This document shows, piece by piece, positions 7,650 to 17,629 of a DNA stretch of 64,000 nt. The DNA is taken from positions 62,001-126,000 of the forward strand of contig DLHF01000080.1 of NCBI GenBank assembly GCA_002483085.1, in the 5' to 3' direction. A program made the position numbers and the translations under genes. Under the pieces are notes generated by a model that was not told where the DNA came from, ran no database searches, and worked only from the letters and a program-made list of their open reading frames with translations. Source of the DNA: Ignavibacteria bacterium UBA7675. GTDB lineage: Bacteria > Bacteroidota > Ignavibacteria > Kapaibacteriales > UB7675. Position 1 is the first letter of the stretch; every line of letters begins with the position of its first letter.

Positions 7650-10600
7650 CTATTTGTTGATGAGGAAATGATGTAGGCTCACGGAATCAGACAATATGAC
7701 CACAAGGCTGTATAAACCGCTGTTCAAATCGGCGACAGATAATTTATAGGAATATTTCCCTTTTTTCAAGTACATTTTTTCCGCTACGGTGAAAGTACGT
7801 CCAAGCTGATCAACAATATTGATTGCGACGACTTCATCTTCGGGCAGGGAAATATCTACAAATGCGTTTTCAGCCACCGGATTAGGGCGTATATCAACGG
7901 CTGCAACAGGGCGATAACGAATATTGCGATAAGCGAACGAACACACGCCGGTAAGCCGAAATGCCAGTGAGGTCGAGTCGCCAAGCAGACATGCGCCGGT
8001 GGGTACCACTACTGTAATTTCGGGGGCTTGTACTGTATCGAGAAAAACAAACAGAGGCAGCAGTACCGACCACCGAGCCGGAAGGGCGATATTGCGTAGA
8101 AGCTCGGGGGTAATAACAATGCCTAAACGATTTTCCGCTACCTGTGCTGGAATTTCTATCGTGCCGCCATTGCTCTGTACAAGGACAAGAGTTGTTGTGT
8201 CGTACATGGGACGGAAGGACTGAAAATTATAGCCAACATGAATGGCAAACGATCCGCTGAAGGTTTCTCCTTCTGTAATCTCGCCTTGCATGTGCAGCGA
8301 TGGTATGTCCCATGGCACAACGTCTTGATCTTTTATGGGTACAATTGTCAACTGTGAGCGCTGGATAATCAATGGTTGTTCTAATGTGCTTGTTCGCGGG
8401 GACGCATCTTCGTTGTCGGCCAGATGATAGTGTACGCGCATAAGCATAACTGCGGATCCACTCTCGGCAAGAGTGAGCGCAAACGCCGGTAGTTCAATCT
8501 GCTTTCCGGCTTCTGCAACTACTCCCGGCGGCAGGATGATAGTGGTGTCGGCGCCAAATAGCTCTACAACGAGGGAATCGACGGCGAAGGAAAGGGTGCT
8601 TCCTGTGTTGTCGAATACGGGGGTGAACTGATGTTCATGGCAGGCAAAAAGGGCACTCGTATTCTGAATCGACAGAGCCACTGCTACAACGTCGTTCAGA
8701 ACAGCAAAACCAGCGAGCTCAAAATAGGCTGTATCGCGCTTGTAGTTATCTTGTGCGTCGTGTACCACGGCTACACGTGCCCGATGCCATCCGGCGCGCT
8801 GTGGCGCAAATCGAGCGGTAAATAGAGAGGCCGACCCAACTGCAAGCATACGAGAACGCCACGAATTTTCGGGAACAATAAACGATGCTTTGTCGCCTCC
8901 GGCAAAAAACAGCGAATCAACAGTTAGCAGCTCATTGCCTCCGGCAGTAATCGCTGTCGTCGTCGTGTCGGCATGGTCATCTACGGCTATGGTATCGAAC
9001 AAAATATCAGTAGTCGCAATTGACGGAAGTGTCCCAGAACCCGTGAGAATAGCTTCCACCGGTGGATGTAATTTCCAGTCGACCGCGACAGACACTATCG
9101 TGCGATAGTCTACGGTATGAGTGGGGAGGAACCGCACAGGCAATGTCACCGAAGAGCTCGGTGGCAGCACCATCGGGAAAAGTTTTTCCGGTTCGTAAAA
9201 GAATGCTGTATCAGAGCTTGATGGCAAAGGCATAGTAAGTACGGCTGTGCATGTACCGAGGTTTGCTATGGTCATCACAGAATCATTTGCCGTGCCCGTG
9301 CGCCTTTGTTTCCAGTCTATGCCTGCCACGACGATCTCCGGGGCAATACCGTACCCTGTAAGCGAAATTAGGTTTGGCAGGCGATACACCGTAGTCGCGG
9401 TTGGGCTGTCTTCGTATGGCTGCAAAGCTGGGGGAGTAAAGCACACCTGAAGCCACAGCGTATCGCCTATAGCGAGTTCGTGCGGAAATACACCGGCTGT
9501 GTCGATCAGGAAAATTTCCGGCAGAGTAATGTCGCTCAGTTGCGTGATTAAAAGCGGTGTTTTACCTACATTGACTACGGCAATTTGCGCGCAGGTTGTA
9601 TCGCCTACACGCACTCCGCCAAAATCATGGCCGAGAACAGCGATGGCTGGTTGTTCTGCTGTGTGGCTCACTGGCACCCACCATTGCAGATCGCAGCCGT
9701 ATCGCACCAAAACCTGCGCTCTGATAGATGTCGTATCGTCGGTCGCTGTATAGCACACTTCTACAGTGATGGATTCCCCGGGCTCCAGTATGAGAGGAAA
9801 AGCGGGCTTGCCGTTTATCGTAGCCCGTGTGTCGCTCATAATATACATACCGGTAACGGCAAACGAGGAATCGCCATTGTTGGTAAATACCATTGGAGCG
9901 CAGATAGTTGAGCCTGCTTCTACCTTGGGTAGACTCACCAATGTGCTGCCTGCAGCAACAGGAGCTTTATAGCGATAGCTTGTTTGCGATTGATTGCCCG
10001 CATGGTCGACGGCTGTAAGAAGGATATAAGCATCGCTGTACAGATCGATTGGCGAAGCCGTAAACTCCACCGATGTCGAGGTGTCCGTCAGCGGGGCGAT
10101 GTGCACGCCGTAGTTGTAGGAAATCGCTTCTTCGACGTACACTTCAAAAATTCCCGAACCGGGATTCTGCTCCTGTACCACTCCTTTCAGCGAGCCGCAT
10201 TTGCCCGAAGCCGTGATCAGCGGTGCCAACGTATCGGTCTGCGCCGTATCTATCGACATTCCAAGCGGTACGCTGTAGGAATCGAAGTGCCCATATGCAA
10301 AGATGATCCCCGAAAAGCTGCCCGTAGATGTTGTAAGGCGATACACCTGGTCGGGCGAGACATCAATGATTGCCCAATACAGCCCTGTAGACCGGATGCT
10401 CTGAGTCTGAATCTCCGGAGCGATGTCGGCGATGGGAATTCCGTTCATCTGCAAGCTGCCGAGTGCGTCGGCTGTGCAGATAAGCTGCACGCTGAAGACA
10501 TTGAACTGGGTTTGGTCGACAGTGGAAGGGGCTTGGAAGAGCAGCCGCTTTGTAAAACGGTTTACGGGCGGCAGGGTGACAAACGATGGATCGGCGTTTG

Positions 10601-11669
10601 TGGTGGGGTCTAAAAAATCGGAATACATGTATTGCCCGATCAACACAGGTTGGTCGGCCTTCCACAATGCTGGAGAAATGACATTCTCAAACTCAGCAAA
10701 TTCACCTTTGTTCAGCGCTACAGTATAGAAATCTGTGTCGCTTTCCATGGTAAGCGTTGTGTTGTCTTGGGAAGCTACTACGCGGAAATAATCGCCTTCG
10801 GAGCAGACGCCATAGGGAACTGATACGTACTGGCTGCCCCAGAGCGGCACCGGTGGTATCATTTCCACAAGGTGGTTTTTTGTGTCGTACCGCCCGTCCA
10901 TTGCATCGGGCAGATGGGGAATCGACGTGCGCATATGCCCCGACAGAAAGCCAACAGGTTTGTCCGCTATGATATAGCTGCCAGTCAGGTCGTTGAAATT
11001 TTTGGGCGCGGGAGCCGATTTTACGAGTAAACACTCTCCCTTGTTCAGCACTATAGCATTGCCCGAGCCCGGAGCAATACCCGCCAGAGTAGGCGCCGTA
11101 GGCTCGTAATACACTGTTGTGCTGTCTTCGGAGGCTATTACCATAAATTCGCCAAGGCGCGGCATCTTATTGCGAAGAGAGTCGGGGGCTTGGTCCAGTA
11201 CTGAAGGATTGTACTGGTCGTTGCTCATGCAAAGCGCAAAGTATTCGGTGCCCCACGCTGTGGTGGGCAGCACCGCATAGGCATCGCTCGACAGCGAAAT
11301 ACTGCTAAACGCGTAGACGGCTATTGGTTCGTCCGACGCCAACTCAACGGCTGCTCTTTGCGGCACTTCCGACAGCGACATTTCCAATGTGGGGTCCAGT
11401 GCCACTGTCAGCACGGAATCGCCTTTGAGTGCGTAGGTCTTGTATGTGCCCCAGGGCATTGTAACACGCACATTGGTAGGGCGCTTTGTTGCGATGTACA
11501 TGCGCAGTTGTAAATTGCTGGACACCGCAGTATAAATTTCATTCTTCATAAAGCCCAGCAGAAAATGCCTGCCTTCGTATAGCGAAAGCGTGCCAGCCGC
11601 CTGTGCATTGGCAAAGAATGCACACATAGCCAGAAGCAGGATACAGGCATGTGTAATTCTGCGTATCAT
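7650..11669 (-). CDS. large T9SS-exported protein with IgGFc-binding-like domain and sorting domain
   Basis: 1339 residues from the ATG at 11669, chosen because it opens a good signal peptide (MIRRITHACILLLAMCAFFANAQA); an upstream start at 11747 would add 26 basic residues. The N-terminal part, about 30-470, resembles the IgGFc-binding N-terminal family (YAVLPTTAWGTEYF, ADKPVGFLSGH, WGSQYVSVPYG). It is followed by an Ig-like segment and several ASPM/SPD-2/Hydin-like repeats of the HDFGGVRVGDT / VVNVGKTPL type. The last 80 residues are a type A sorting domain: VDIRPNPV, INIVDQLGR, LNSGLYSLVVI. The protein should cross the outer membrane through the T9SS and be attached to the surface. Adhesion is a plausible but unproven role. 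The barrel gene follows directly. Confidence 0.85.
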   Translation of the reverse strand: MIRRITHACILLLAMCAFFANAQAAGTLSLYEGRHFLLGFMKNEIYTAVSSNLQLRMYIATKRPTNVRVTMPWGTYKTYALKGDSVLTVALDPTLEMSLSEVPQRAAVELASDEPIAVYAFSSISLSSDAYAVLPTTAWGTEYFALCMSNDQYNPSVLDQAPDSLRNKMPRLGEFMVIASEDSTTVYYEPTAPTLAGIAPGSGNAIVLNKGECLLVKSAPAPKNFNDLTGSYIIADKPVGFLSGHMRTSIPHLPDAMDGRYDTKNHLVEMIPPVPLWGSQYVSVPYGVCSEGDYFRVVASQDNTTLTMESDTDFYTVALNKGEFAEFENVISPALWKADQPVLIGQYMYSDFLDPTTNADPSFVTLPPVNRFTKRLLFQAPSTVDQTQFNVFSVQLICTADALGSLQMNGIPIADIAPEIQTQSIRSTGLYWAIIDVSPDQVYRLTTSTGSFSGIIFAYGHFDSYSVPLGMSIDTAQTDTLAPLITASGKCGSLKGVVQEQNPGSGIFEVYVEEAISYNYGVHIAPLTDTSTSVEFTASPIDLYSDAYILLTAVDHAGNQSQTSYRYKAPVAAGSTLVSLPKVEAGSTICAPMVFTNNGDSSFAVTGMYIMSDTRATINGKPAFPLILEPGESITVEVCYTATDDTTSIRAQVLVRYGCDLQWWVPVSHTAEQPAIAVLGHDFGGVRVGDTTCAQIAVVNVGKTPLLITQLSDITLPEIFLIDTAGVFPHELAIGDTLWLQVCFTPPALQPYEDSPTATTVYRLPNLISLTGYGIAPEIVVAGIDWKQRRTGTANDSVMTIANLGTCTAVLTMPLPSSSDTAFFYEPEKLFPMVLPPSSSVTLPVRFLPTHTVDYRTIVSVAVDWKLHPPVEAILTGSGTLPSIATTDILFDTIAVDDHADTTTTAITAGGNELLTVDSLFFAGGDKASFIVPENSWRSRMLAVGSASLFTARFAPQRAGWHRARVAVVHDAQDNYKRDTAYFELAGFAVLNDVVAVALSIQNTSALFACHEHQFTPVFDNTGSTLSFAVDSLVVELFGADTTIILPPGVVAEAGKQIELPAFALTLAESGSAVMLMRVHYHLADNEDASPRTSTLEQPLIIQRSQLTIVPIKDQDVVPWDIPSLHMQGEITEGETFSGSFAIHVGYNFQSFRPMYDTTTLVLVQSNGGTIEIPAQVAENRLGIVITPELLRNIALPARWSVLLPLFVFLDTVQAPEITVVVPTGACLLGDSTSLAFRLTGVCSFAYRNIRYRPVAAVDIRPNPVAENAFVDISLPEDEVVAINIVDQLGRTFTVAEKMYLKKGKYSYKLSVADLNSGLYSLVVILSDSVSLHHFLINK

Positions 11670-12157
11670 TGCTTTTTGAAGAAGTGGAAGTTGTTTCACA
11701 ATAGCTGCTGCGGAATCGACTGTTGTTATGCGGCGGGAAAATCGCAATTATTTCGTCCAATGTCAATTCATGAATTGAGTAGGATCACGCCACTTGAGTA
11801 AAAATTGTAAGCCCACTGAGCAGAAACAGGAGAGAACAGGCTAAAAGAGGTCTGCTCGGTGTCCTCTATGATAAAGAATTTCTGTGATATGAGACTCATT
11901 CCTGTGCTGTGAGAACAGTGGTAACAACTATTATGGAGGTGGCGCTCCGGATACACTGCTGCCAGGCTCTGCTCTGGTTGTAGGGTTGATCGGCGCTGTA
12001 GGCGGCTGCAATATCTGCGGATGGGGTGGAAAAGCCACGCGGTGGATGTGCAGCGCGGTGCGGAGACAGAACGGCGCGCCGAAGACTGAAGCGCACAACG
12101 GATCGACCGATGGCTTCGGGCAAAGGAGTGAGTATGGAGTTGGATGGGAAAGCCGCG
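11670..12157. other. long intergenic region carrying a repeat copy
   Basis: 488 bases between two minus-strand genes. The part at 11990-12105 is a member of the dispersed repeat family and is listed separately. The remaining left part shows no gene; the promoter of the large exported protein must lie here, but no boxes are obvious. Confidence 0.5.
11990..12105 (+). repeat. dispersed intergenic repeat, copy R4
   Basis: It shares with the copy at 46215-46370, in the same order, the segments cgctgt..gcgg.tgcaata, a TGGGGT tract, ccacgcgg (12035-12042), tgcagcgcggtgc..agac and a final gaagactgaagcgc. Gaps between the blocks are of similar size. It is more diverged in its left part than R1-R3. 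The unit has no open frame conserved between copies. Confidence 0.65.
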
Positions 12158-13516
12158 TTATTTTTTGCGTTTTTGTTCGCCGGGATTTTCTAACCGCACA
12201 GGTGCTCGTTCTGTGGGAATGCGCAGGCCTGCCAGCGAGAAGGAAGGGCGATTTGTAAGCCAGCGGAAGTTGCGCAGGTTGAACTCGTTCAGGTGATTGG
12301 AGATGATTGCTTCGGGCAGGTATTCGCCGTCGACCTTGCCGGTCCAGTGCACATTGCTCGCTTGGCCATGTTCGAGGTCGATGGTAATCATATCGGCGCT
12401 ACTGCGCGATACGCCATCGGGCGTTCCCTCTTTGTAGAGAAAATACAGGCTAAACGCCTTATTCTCGGCTGTAATACGGCGCAGCGTGTCCTTCGAGACG
12501 GCTATAAAAATATTATCGCCGGTAATTTGATGTATTCTGTCGCCCTGTACAGTATCGCTTTTCGTAGCTGCGAAGGCATTGCGGAAAGCAGCAATTCTTT
12601 CCAGCCCTTGATTTCGCAGCGAAATAGCGATGGAGTCGCCGCTGAGCTGTGTGGAGTCCATCCATATAACCGGAGCACCCTGTAGCTGGATATTTTCAAA
12701 AGAGTGGCTGTAGGTGCCGATTGTGCTTCGCGCTGCCAGCGAGCCGCGAGTAAGGCGCATATTGCCAGTTGCTATGTATCGTTCATTGCCCACATCGCGA
12801 AATGCTTCCAGTACGGTGCCCGAAATGCACAGAGTATCGAATGCCAATGCTGCTGCTGTATCTGTTGTTTGTTTCTTTACGGTATCAATGCGGCAGAACA
12901 GCGGCGTTCCTCCTGCCACGCGCATATAGCGCTGCGAAGGAAAATTAGAAAGAGAATCGCCGTACAAACGGACAGACTCATATTTACCAAAGGCAGATAC
13001 GGAACCATTTGCAAAACTATTCTGCGAGTCGCGAAGGTATTTCAGAGTGTCGGAGTACACGAGCATGGAATCGTTTTCTACAACGACATTGCGGTAGAAA
13101 TCCGCAATACGGTCGGCTGTGGAATAGAATCCTTCGATGGCTGATAGTTTGGTATCGCGGTCTGTAAGAGTCACTCCTGAGCGCCCAAAGGCTGTTCGTG
13201 TATTGCCATTGTATTCGCCGTGAGGCGTGCGAAGAGTAACGGTACCTTGATTGATGACCACATTGCCACTGAGCTCCACGCGATTTTGATCCAGATATTG
13301 GATTGCTTCGCTACAGGTGACAGTTACATTGCCCTGAAGGAATGTGACATTGCCTTTTACACGGCGCACAGCTCCTGCTTCGGATGTTGTACCGAGCAGA
13401 CTATCGGCGTGCTTCAGGATGATAGGCTCAGAGCCAAACGTCGATTTGTCGAGCTGTGCCCGGACTGAACCAAGCGAGACCAGCAGGCAAATACAGAGAA
13501 AAGCGGGCAGTTTCAT
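12158..13516 (-). CDS. OstA/LptA-like periplasmic protein
   Basis: 452 residues from the ATG at 13516, which begins the signal peptide MKLPAFLCICLLVSLGSVRAQ; the frame stays open upstream to 13615 without signal character. The body is built from repeated beta-strand pairs such as VKGNVTFLQGNVTVTCSEA, VELSGNVVINQGTVTL and NERYIATGNMRLTRG, the pattern of the OstA-like N-terminal domain (beta-jellyroll, LptA/LptC/LptD family). Homologues carry lipopolysaccharide across the periplasm. It is longer than LptA (about 180 residues) and lacks an LptD barrel, which fits the extended OstA-like proteins known in Bacteroidota. It is the last gene of a minus-strand run with the YfhO and methyltransferase genes. 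Confidence 0.8.
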   Translation of the reverse strand: MKLPAFLCICLLVSLGSVRAQLDKSTFGSEPIILKHADSLLGTTSEAGAVRRVKGNVTFLQGNVTVTCSEAIQYLDQNRVELSGNVVINQGTVTLRTPHGEYNGNTRTAFGRSGVTLTDRDTKLSAIEGFYSTADRIADFYRNVVVENDSMLVYSDTLKYLRDSQNSFANGSVSAFGKYESVRLYGDSLSNFPSQRYMRVAGGTPLFCRIDTVKKQTTDTAAALAFDTLCISGTVLEAFRDVGNERYIATGNMRLTRGSLAARSTIGTYSHSFENIQLQGAPVIWMDSTQLSGDSIAISLRNQGLERIAAFRNAFAATKSDTVQGDRIHQITGDNIFIAVSKDTLRRITAENKAFSLYFLYKEGTPDGVSRSSADMITIDLEHGQASNVHWTGKVDGEYLPEAIISNHLNEFNLRNFRWLTNRPSFSLAGLRIPTERAPVRLENPGEQKRKK

Positions 13517-13663
13517 AGGTCTATCTATACGCAGCAGGAGTGGGCGGTATCCCGATTGTAACGCTCCACTGCTGCAAATGGCCGATGAACGAATAGGAGG
13601 CAACTGTGGGTACAAATATACGCAGTTGTCCTCAAAGAGCTTCCTAATACTTCGCCCGAACTG

Positions 13664-15979
13664 TCAGGCCGCCTGGAATTTGTGCTTTTTGTCTCGTATT
13701 TGTAGCCACACTACCATACACGACGACAGCACCAGTGTTGCAAGCGAGATAAGGCCACCCGTAGCAAAAGTTCCGGAACGATATTCCATGCTTATTGTAT
13801 GCCGTCCTGCGGGCACTGCTACTCCGCGCAAGCTGTAGTTGATGCGCAGCAGTTCCGCTGGCTTGCCGTCGATTGTCACCTGCCATGCCGGGTACCAGAT
13901 TTCGCTCAGGGCAAGAATACCGTTTTCGGCAGTAGATACCTCGTAAGCAAGAGCATTATCTGTGTAGAGCACAGAGTGAACCGAATGCTGTACTTCTTGC
14001 GGAGCCTTGCCGGGCAACTGTATCGGCGACGTTTTTTCGAGCAATACGGTGCCTGCAAACTCTACACCTCCACTGCGCATTACTGTGGCTGCCTGTTCGG
14101 GTGTCGTTGTCACAGCCCGGTAGATCATGCGCGCTCGCGGATATTTTGTTGGGCGTTCTACGAAGCCCGCCGATCCCGTTGTCTTATCTACTGCGATATC
14201 ATAGCGCATATTCAGCAGGTCGAGGCTTGTTGCAAGCGAAGCGGTAGGGGGGACACGTCGCGCCAGTAGCAGCGGGTTGTATCCCTCGTAGAGCATTACT
14301 CTGCCGACCATTCCCTGATTGCGCGCCATTGCCATATAGCCCCCTTCGCGCATCTTTGTCCGAAAGAGCGAATCGGGGTTGTTCGAGGTCATCATTTGCT
14401 TTAGAGCGGGGTCTAGGCGAAATATGTCTTCGGGATTGCGTTGGCCCTGGTTAAAATCTGCTCCTGCCAAGTAAAGGTCAATAAAGATCAGAACCACGAG
14501 CAGCATGCCTGCCGGAACAGCCTTGAGGATGCCACGGTGAAGCAAAAAGATAAGAGCTGCTGCTACAAGCGTGATCATCAAAGCTTGTACGCCGAATTCG
14601 CGAACAGCGGGTAGCAGTTGTTCTGGAGCTCCTGCCAAGCCCGGCACGATGCCGGTAACGACGCCAAAAGCGATGAGTAGAGGAATACCAGAGGCAATTG
14701 CCAGAATACGGAACGCATTGCTGCGCACGCGCTGCGCCAGTGCATCGAAGCCAAAGCCAGCCAAGACCGTGCATGCCAGAATTGCGTAAAACAGCATACG
14801 TCCCGGCAGCCTAAAGGAGCCAAATAGGGGGAGATGGTAGAACAGATCGTATAAAAAGCCATTAGAACCGAGAGCAAAAAGACCGCTTACAACCGCAGCA
14901 AACAGTAAAAAACCTCCTATGCGGGTGCGAAACATGGTAATGGCCCCGACAATTCCGAGTATCAGCGCCGCTATGCCAAAGTAGAAAGCTGTTTCCCAGT
15001 AGTAATAATACTGTGTTCCTGCGAGGTAAAACGGCACAGACTGGTCGGCTTCTGTGGACCGGCCATAGAGGTGGGGAACAACCGCTGTGAGATATTGGCT
15101 GAACTGGAGCGAGCCCTCTGTAGCTTTTTCATATGTGAATTCGCTGCGTTCCGAGAGCGCTGCAAGCTCGCCAGACGGCAAATACTGCACCATGAAAAGA
15201 CCGGCGGCAATAGCAATTGGCAGGGCGGCCAGAAGAGCGGTCGACAGAAGTGCTCGGGCACTTGCCGTACCGGACATCAGGCGGTACACCACGTGCCAGA
15301 TCGTACACAGCAGCAGTAGCAGAGCGATGTACAGTGTGGTTTGCGGATGCCCCGCCAGCATTACCATGCCAAAGAGCATGCCGCTGAATAACGAATTTTT
15401 CAGACTCGACTCACTTATACCTTTGTCGAAATGCAGCAAAATTAGTGGCAACCACGCCAGATGATACAGCATCATAGGGTGGAACACATGGCAGACCGCC
15501 ATGCCGGAAAAGCCGTAGGAAACCGCAGCAATAGTAGCCCCAATCGAACTGATACCCCAGTGTCGTGCCAAGAGGTACATGGCTACTTGAGCGAGGAAAA
15601 AATGGAGGATAATAATACATTCTAATGCCAGTACCGGCAGATGACCATCGCTTGCAAACAGCGACAGTACCATATTGCCCGGATAGAAAAAACCTACCTG
15701 GGCATCGGCGAGAAAAGGCATGCCATTGAAAGAAAACGGGTTCCAGAACGGCAGTGTACCTTGGGAAAGATGGTTAGCGGCAAATGTTTGTACCGGGTAC
15801 ACATATTCAATAAAATCTTCCCAGAAATACGTATTGCTCAGGAGTTGGGAATGGAAGAAGAGTATAGTTGTCAGTGCAAAAAGGACATAGGGCAGCCATC
15901 CGGGAAGAGCTGGAATAGGAATTGGCGCCGATATCCGTCCGGCTTTGGCCGATGCGCGTTTGCCTTGCTGGTCTGTCAT
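13664..15979 (-). CDS. YfhO-family multi-spanning membrane protein
   Basis: 771 residues with about 12-13 membrane segments. N-terminal features are FWEDFIEYVYPVQTFAANHLSQG and LPFWNPFSFNGMPFLAD, where the acidic residues in the first periplasmic loop fit a GT-C glycosyltransferase fold. The C-terminal soluble domain ends with the family signature WYPAWQVTIDGKPAELLRIN and AGRHTISMEYR. Characterised relatives add sugars to cell-wall polymers from a polyprenyl-linked donor; the acceptor here is unknown. It lies 78 bases downstream of the methyltransferase gene and 147 bases upstream of the OstA-like gene, both on the same strand. Confidence 0.85.
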   Translation of the reverse strand: MTDQQGKRASAKAGRISAPIPIPALPGWLPYVLFALTTILFFHSQLLSNTYFWEDFIEYVYPVQTFAANHLSQGTLPFWNPFSFNGMPFLADAQVGFFYPGNMVLSLFASDGHLPVLALECIIILHFFLAQVAMYLLARHWGISSIGATIAAVSYGFSGMAVCHVFHPMMLYHLAWLPLILLHFDKGISESSLKNSLFSGMLFGMVMLAGHPQTTLYIALLLLLCTIWHVVYRLMSGTASARALLSTALLAALPIAIAAGLFMVQYLPSGELAALSERSEFTYEKATEGSLQFSQYLTAVVPHLYGRSTEADQSVPFYLAGTQYYYYWETAFYFGIAALILGIVGAITMFRTRIGGFLLFAAVVSGLFALGSNGFLYDLFYHLPLFGSFRLPGRMLFYAILACTVLAGFGFDALAQRVRSNAFRILAIASGIPLLIAFGVVTGIVPGLAGAPEQLLPAVREFGVQALMITLVAAALIFLLHRGILKAVPAGMLLVVLIFIDLYLAGADFNQGQRNPEDIFRLDPALKQMMTSNNPDSLFRTKMREGGYMAMARNQGMVGRVMLYEGYNPLLLARRVPPTASLATSLDLLNMRYDIAVDKTTGSAGFVERPTKYPRARMIYRAVTTTPEQAATVMRSGGVEFAGTVLLEKTSPIQLPGKAPQEVQHSVHSVLYTDNALAYEVSTAENGILALSEIWYPAWQVTIDGKPAELLRINYSLRGVAVPAGRHTISMEYRSGTFATGGLISLATLVLSSCMVVWLQIRDKKHKFQAA

Positions 15980-16057
15980 TGTTCTGTTGATAAGATCATG
16001 GAAAATAGGGGCAGCGGTTGCTTATACAGGTTGTCGGTAGTATTGCAAACCGGCATC

Positions 16058-16798
16058 TCATCGTTTGGGTTTCTGAGCAATTACTAATATTGATAAGCCA
16101 AAGGGCAGGCTCATGTGTGGAAGCAAAGAAGCCTCCATACTAAATATCCTGTGCAATAGCTTGTTCATTTCCGGCGGCACGCGGTCGACCACATCGGCAG
16201 ACGACGTATATTGTTTGTTCTTTTCGGTTACGCGTTTCAGAACGGCTGCGGGGAAGAGTAGCGTGTTGAAATACGTGGATTTCACAATGGAAAATCCCGC
16301 ATTGCCGAGTAGCTTGCCGAACTGCGAGCGTGTATAGCGCCGTTTGTGCATATGGATTTCGTCGTGATTACTCCACAGCCAGTTGTAAGCGGGCACTGAT
16401 GCTATCATGTAGCCGCCCGGTGCCAAGAGCCGATACGCCTGTTGTACAACGCTGCTATCGTCGTCGATATGTTCAATAACATCGAGCATTGCTACGGCTT
16501 TTACGGTCATATTCGCAGGAGCAAAATCTTCTAATGTTGTAAGATACAATTGGTTTAGCCCCCGCTTTCGGCAGAAAGAAATAGCTGTTTCGGAAATATC
16601 CAGCCCTACGGCTGTATATTTATCGGCAAGAGTAGAGAGGAAACCGCCGGTGCCGCAGCCAACATCCACGACCGTATCGCCTGGATTCAGATCTGTGCAG
16701 TAGGTTTCGATCATCGTTCCGATAATAGCTGCTCTGGCTGTAAACCACCAGTAGGAACTTTCAAGTTCAAAATTAGACTGGTAAACTATTTCTTCCAT
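16058..16798 (-). CDS. class I SAM-dependent methyltransferase
   Basis: 246 residues. Motif I is VVDVGCGTGGFLS, the acidic residue after strand 2 is in VGLDIS, and motif post-I/II appears as AVAMLDVIEHIDDD, typical of the Methyltransf_11/UbiG-like group. A hydrophobic stretch near residues 180-195 (FSIVKSTYFNTLLFPAAVLK) matches family members in sugar and lipid biosynthesis loci. It is the first gene of the minus-strand YfhO/OstA run, so the substrate may be a surface glycan or lipid; this is inference from position only. Confidence 0.85.
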   Translation of the reverse strand: MEEIVYQSNFELESSYWWFTARAAIIGTMIETYCTDLNPGDTVVDVGCGTGGFLSTLADKYTAVGLDISETAISFCRKRGLNQLYLTTLEDFAPANMTVKAVAMLDVIEHIDDDSSVVQQAYRLLAPGGYMIASVPAYNWLWSNHDEIHMHKRRYTRSQFGKLLGNAGFSIVKSTYFNTLLFPAAVLKRVTEKNKQYTSSADVVDRVPPEMNKLLHRIFSMEASLLPHMSLPFGLSILVIAQKPKR

Positions 16799-17140
16799 GA
16801 GAGTATATTTTCTCTGATAACCTTATATCGTCGCAGGGCACCCAGTATCTTTTGGTGTCGCTACGGAAACGGAGCTCATATTGGGCATAATATGCGGTAT
16901 GAATAATCCGAACGGGCAAATTACAAAAAAAAAAGACAAGAGGAAGAGGCGTTACTATCCCGTGTTTGCCGCAGTGTAATTGGTAGTTTGGCAAACCTTT
17001 CGTAATTTTAGTGCTGCATTGCCGAAGAGTATGGTCCCGGCAATGTTGTACCGGGATAGAGTGCCGCAGATTTGTGCCTTCAACAGTGTTTCAGCGACCG
17101 ACGGTACCAGGCTTTCAACTATATTAACCGGAGCTGCCTT
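16799..17140. other. divergent promoter region with a possible 26-residue basic peptide ORF
   Basis: 342 bases between the divergent methyltransferase and sdhC genes. A short plus-strand frame at 16899-16979 (ATG to TAA) would encode a 26-residue peptide with the basic core KKKDKRKRRYYPVF. It has no good ribosome binding site and the Lys run comes from an A-tract, so I do not call it a gene. No repeat copy or terminator was seen. Promoters for both flanking genes are expected here. Confidence 0.4.
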
Positions 17141-17599
17141 ATGGCGTATAAGCAAACTTCCAATTCAGTTTCACGATGGTCGAAGATCCTGTTGCGGTAC
17201 AGGCCTCATCCGGGTGAGTGGGCGTGGTTGCTGCACAGAGTATCGGGCATAGCACTGACAGGTTATCTGTTCCTGCATATCTGGGCTTTGCGTGGGCTTA
17301 CCACTGGCAGGTCGGCATTTGAAGCTGAGATGAATCTGTTTACGACTCCCTTCTTCAAGTTTCTTGAGTGGGCACTTTTTGCCTTTGTCATTTTCCACTC
17401 TATGAATGGGCTACGCGTAGCTATTGTCGATCTGGCTTCTAAGAATGCCAGTAAGCAAAAAGCCCTGCTGCGTATTGTCTATACCGTTGGTATTGCAGCT
17501 ATGATATTTATGGGAGTGCTGATTTTCCTCAATCCTTTTGGGGAGAAAACAGTAGAGAACCCGAGCACGACAAGTACCGGACAGGTTCAACCGCAGTAA
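17141..17599 (+). CDS. sdhC: succinate dehydrogenase cytochrome b subunit
   Basis: 152 residues from the ATG at 17141, preceded by ccggag at proper spacing; a longer frame begins at 17072 but is not supported by any site. Three membrane segments are visible. The motif LHRVSGIALTGYLFLHIW carries the conserved His-Arg and Ser of SdhC, and FHSMNGLRV supplies another His, so heme b ligation is likely. With SdhD it anchors the flavoprotein of complex II to the membrane and passes electrons to quinone. The C-terminal tail (PSTTSTGQVQPQ) is unstructured. It begins the sdhCDA set. Confidence 0.92.
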   Translation: MAYKQTSNSVSRWSKILLRYRPHPGEWAWLLHRVSGIALTGYLFLHIWALRGLTTGRSAFEAEMNLFTTPFFKFLEWALFAFVIFHSMNGLRVAIVDLASKNASKQKALLRIVYTVGIAAMIFMGVLIFLNPFGEKTVENPSTTSTGQVQPQ

Positions 17600-17629
17600 G
17601 CAGGACTCTTCATCTTATCTTTTCATCGT

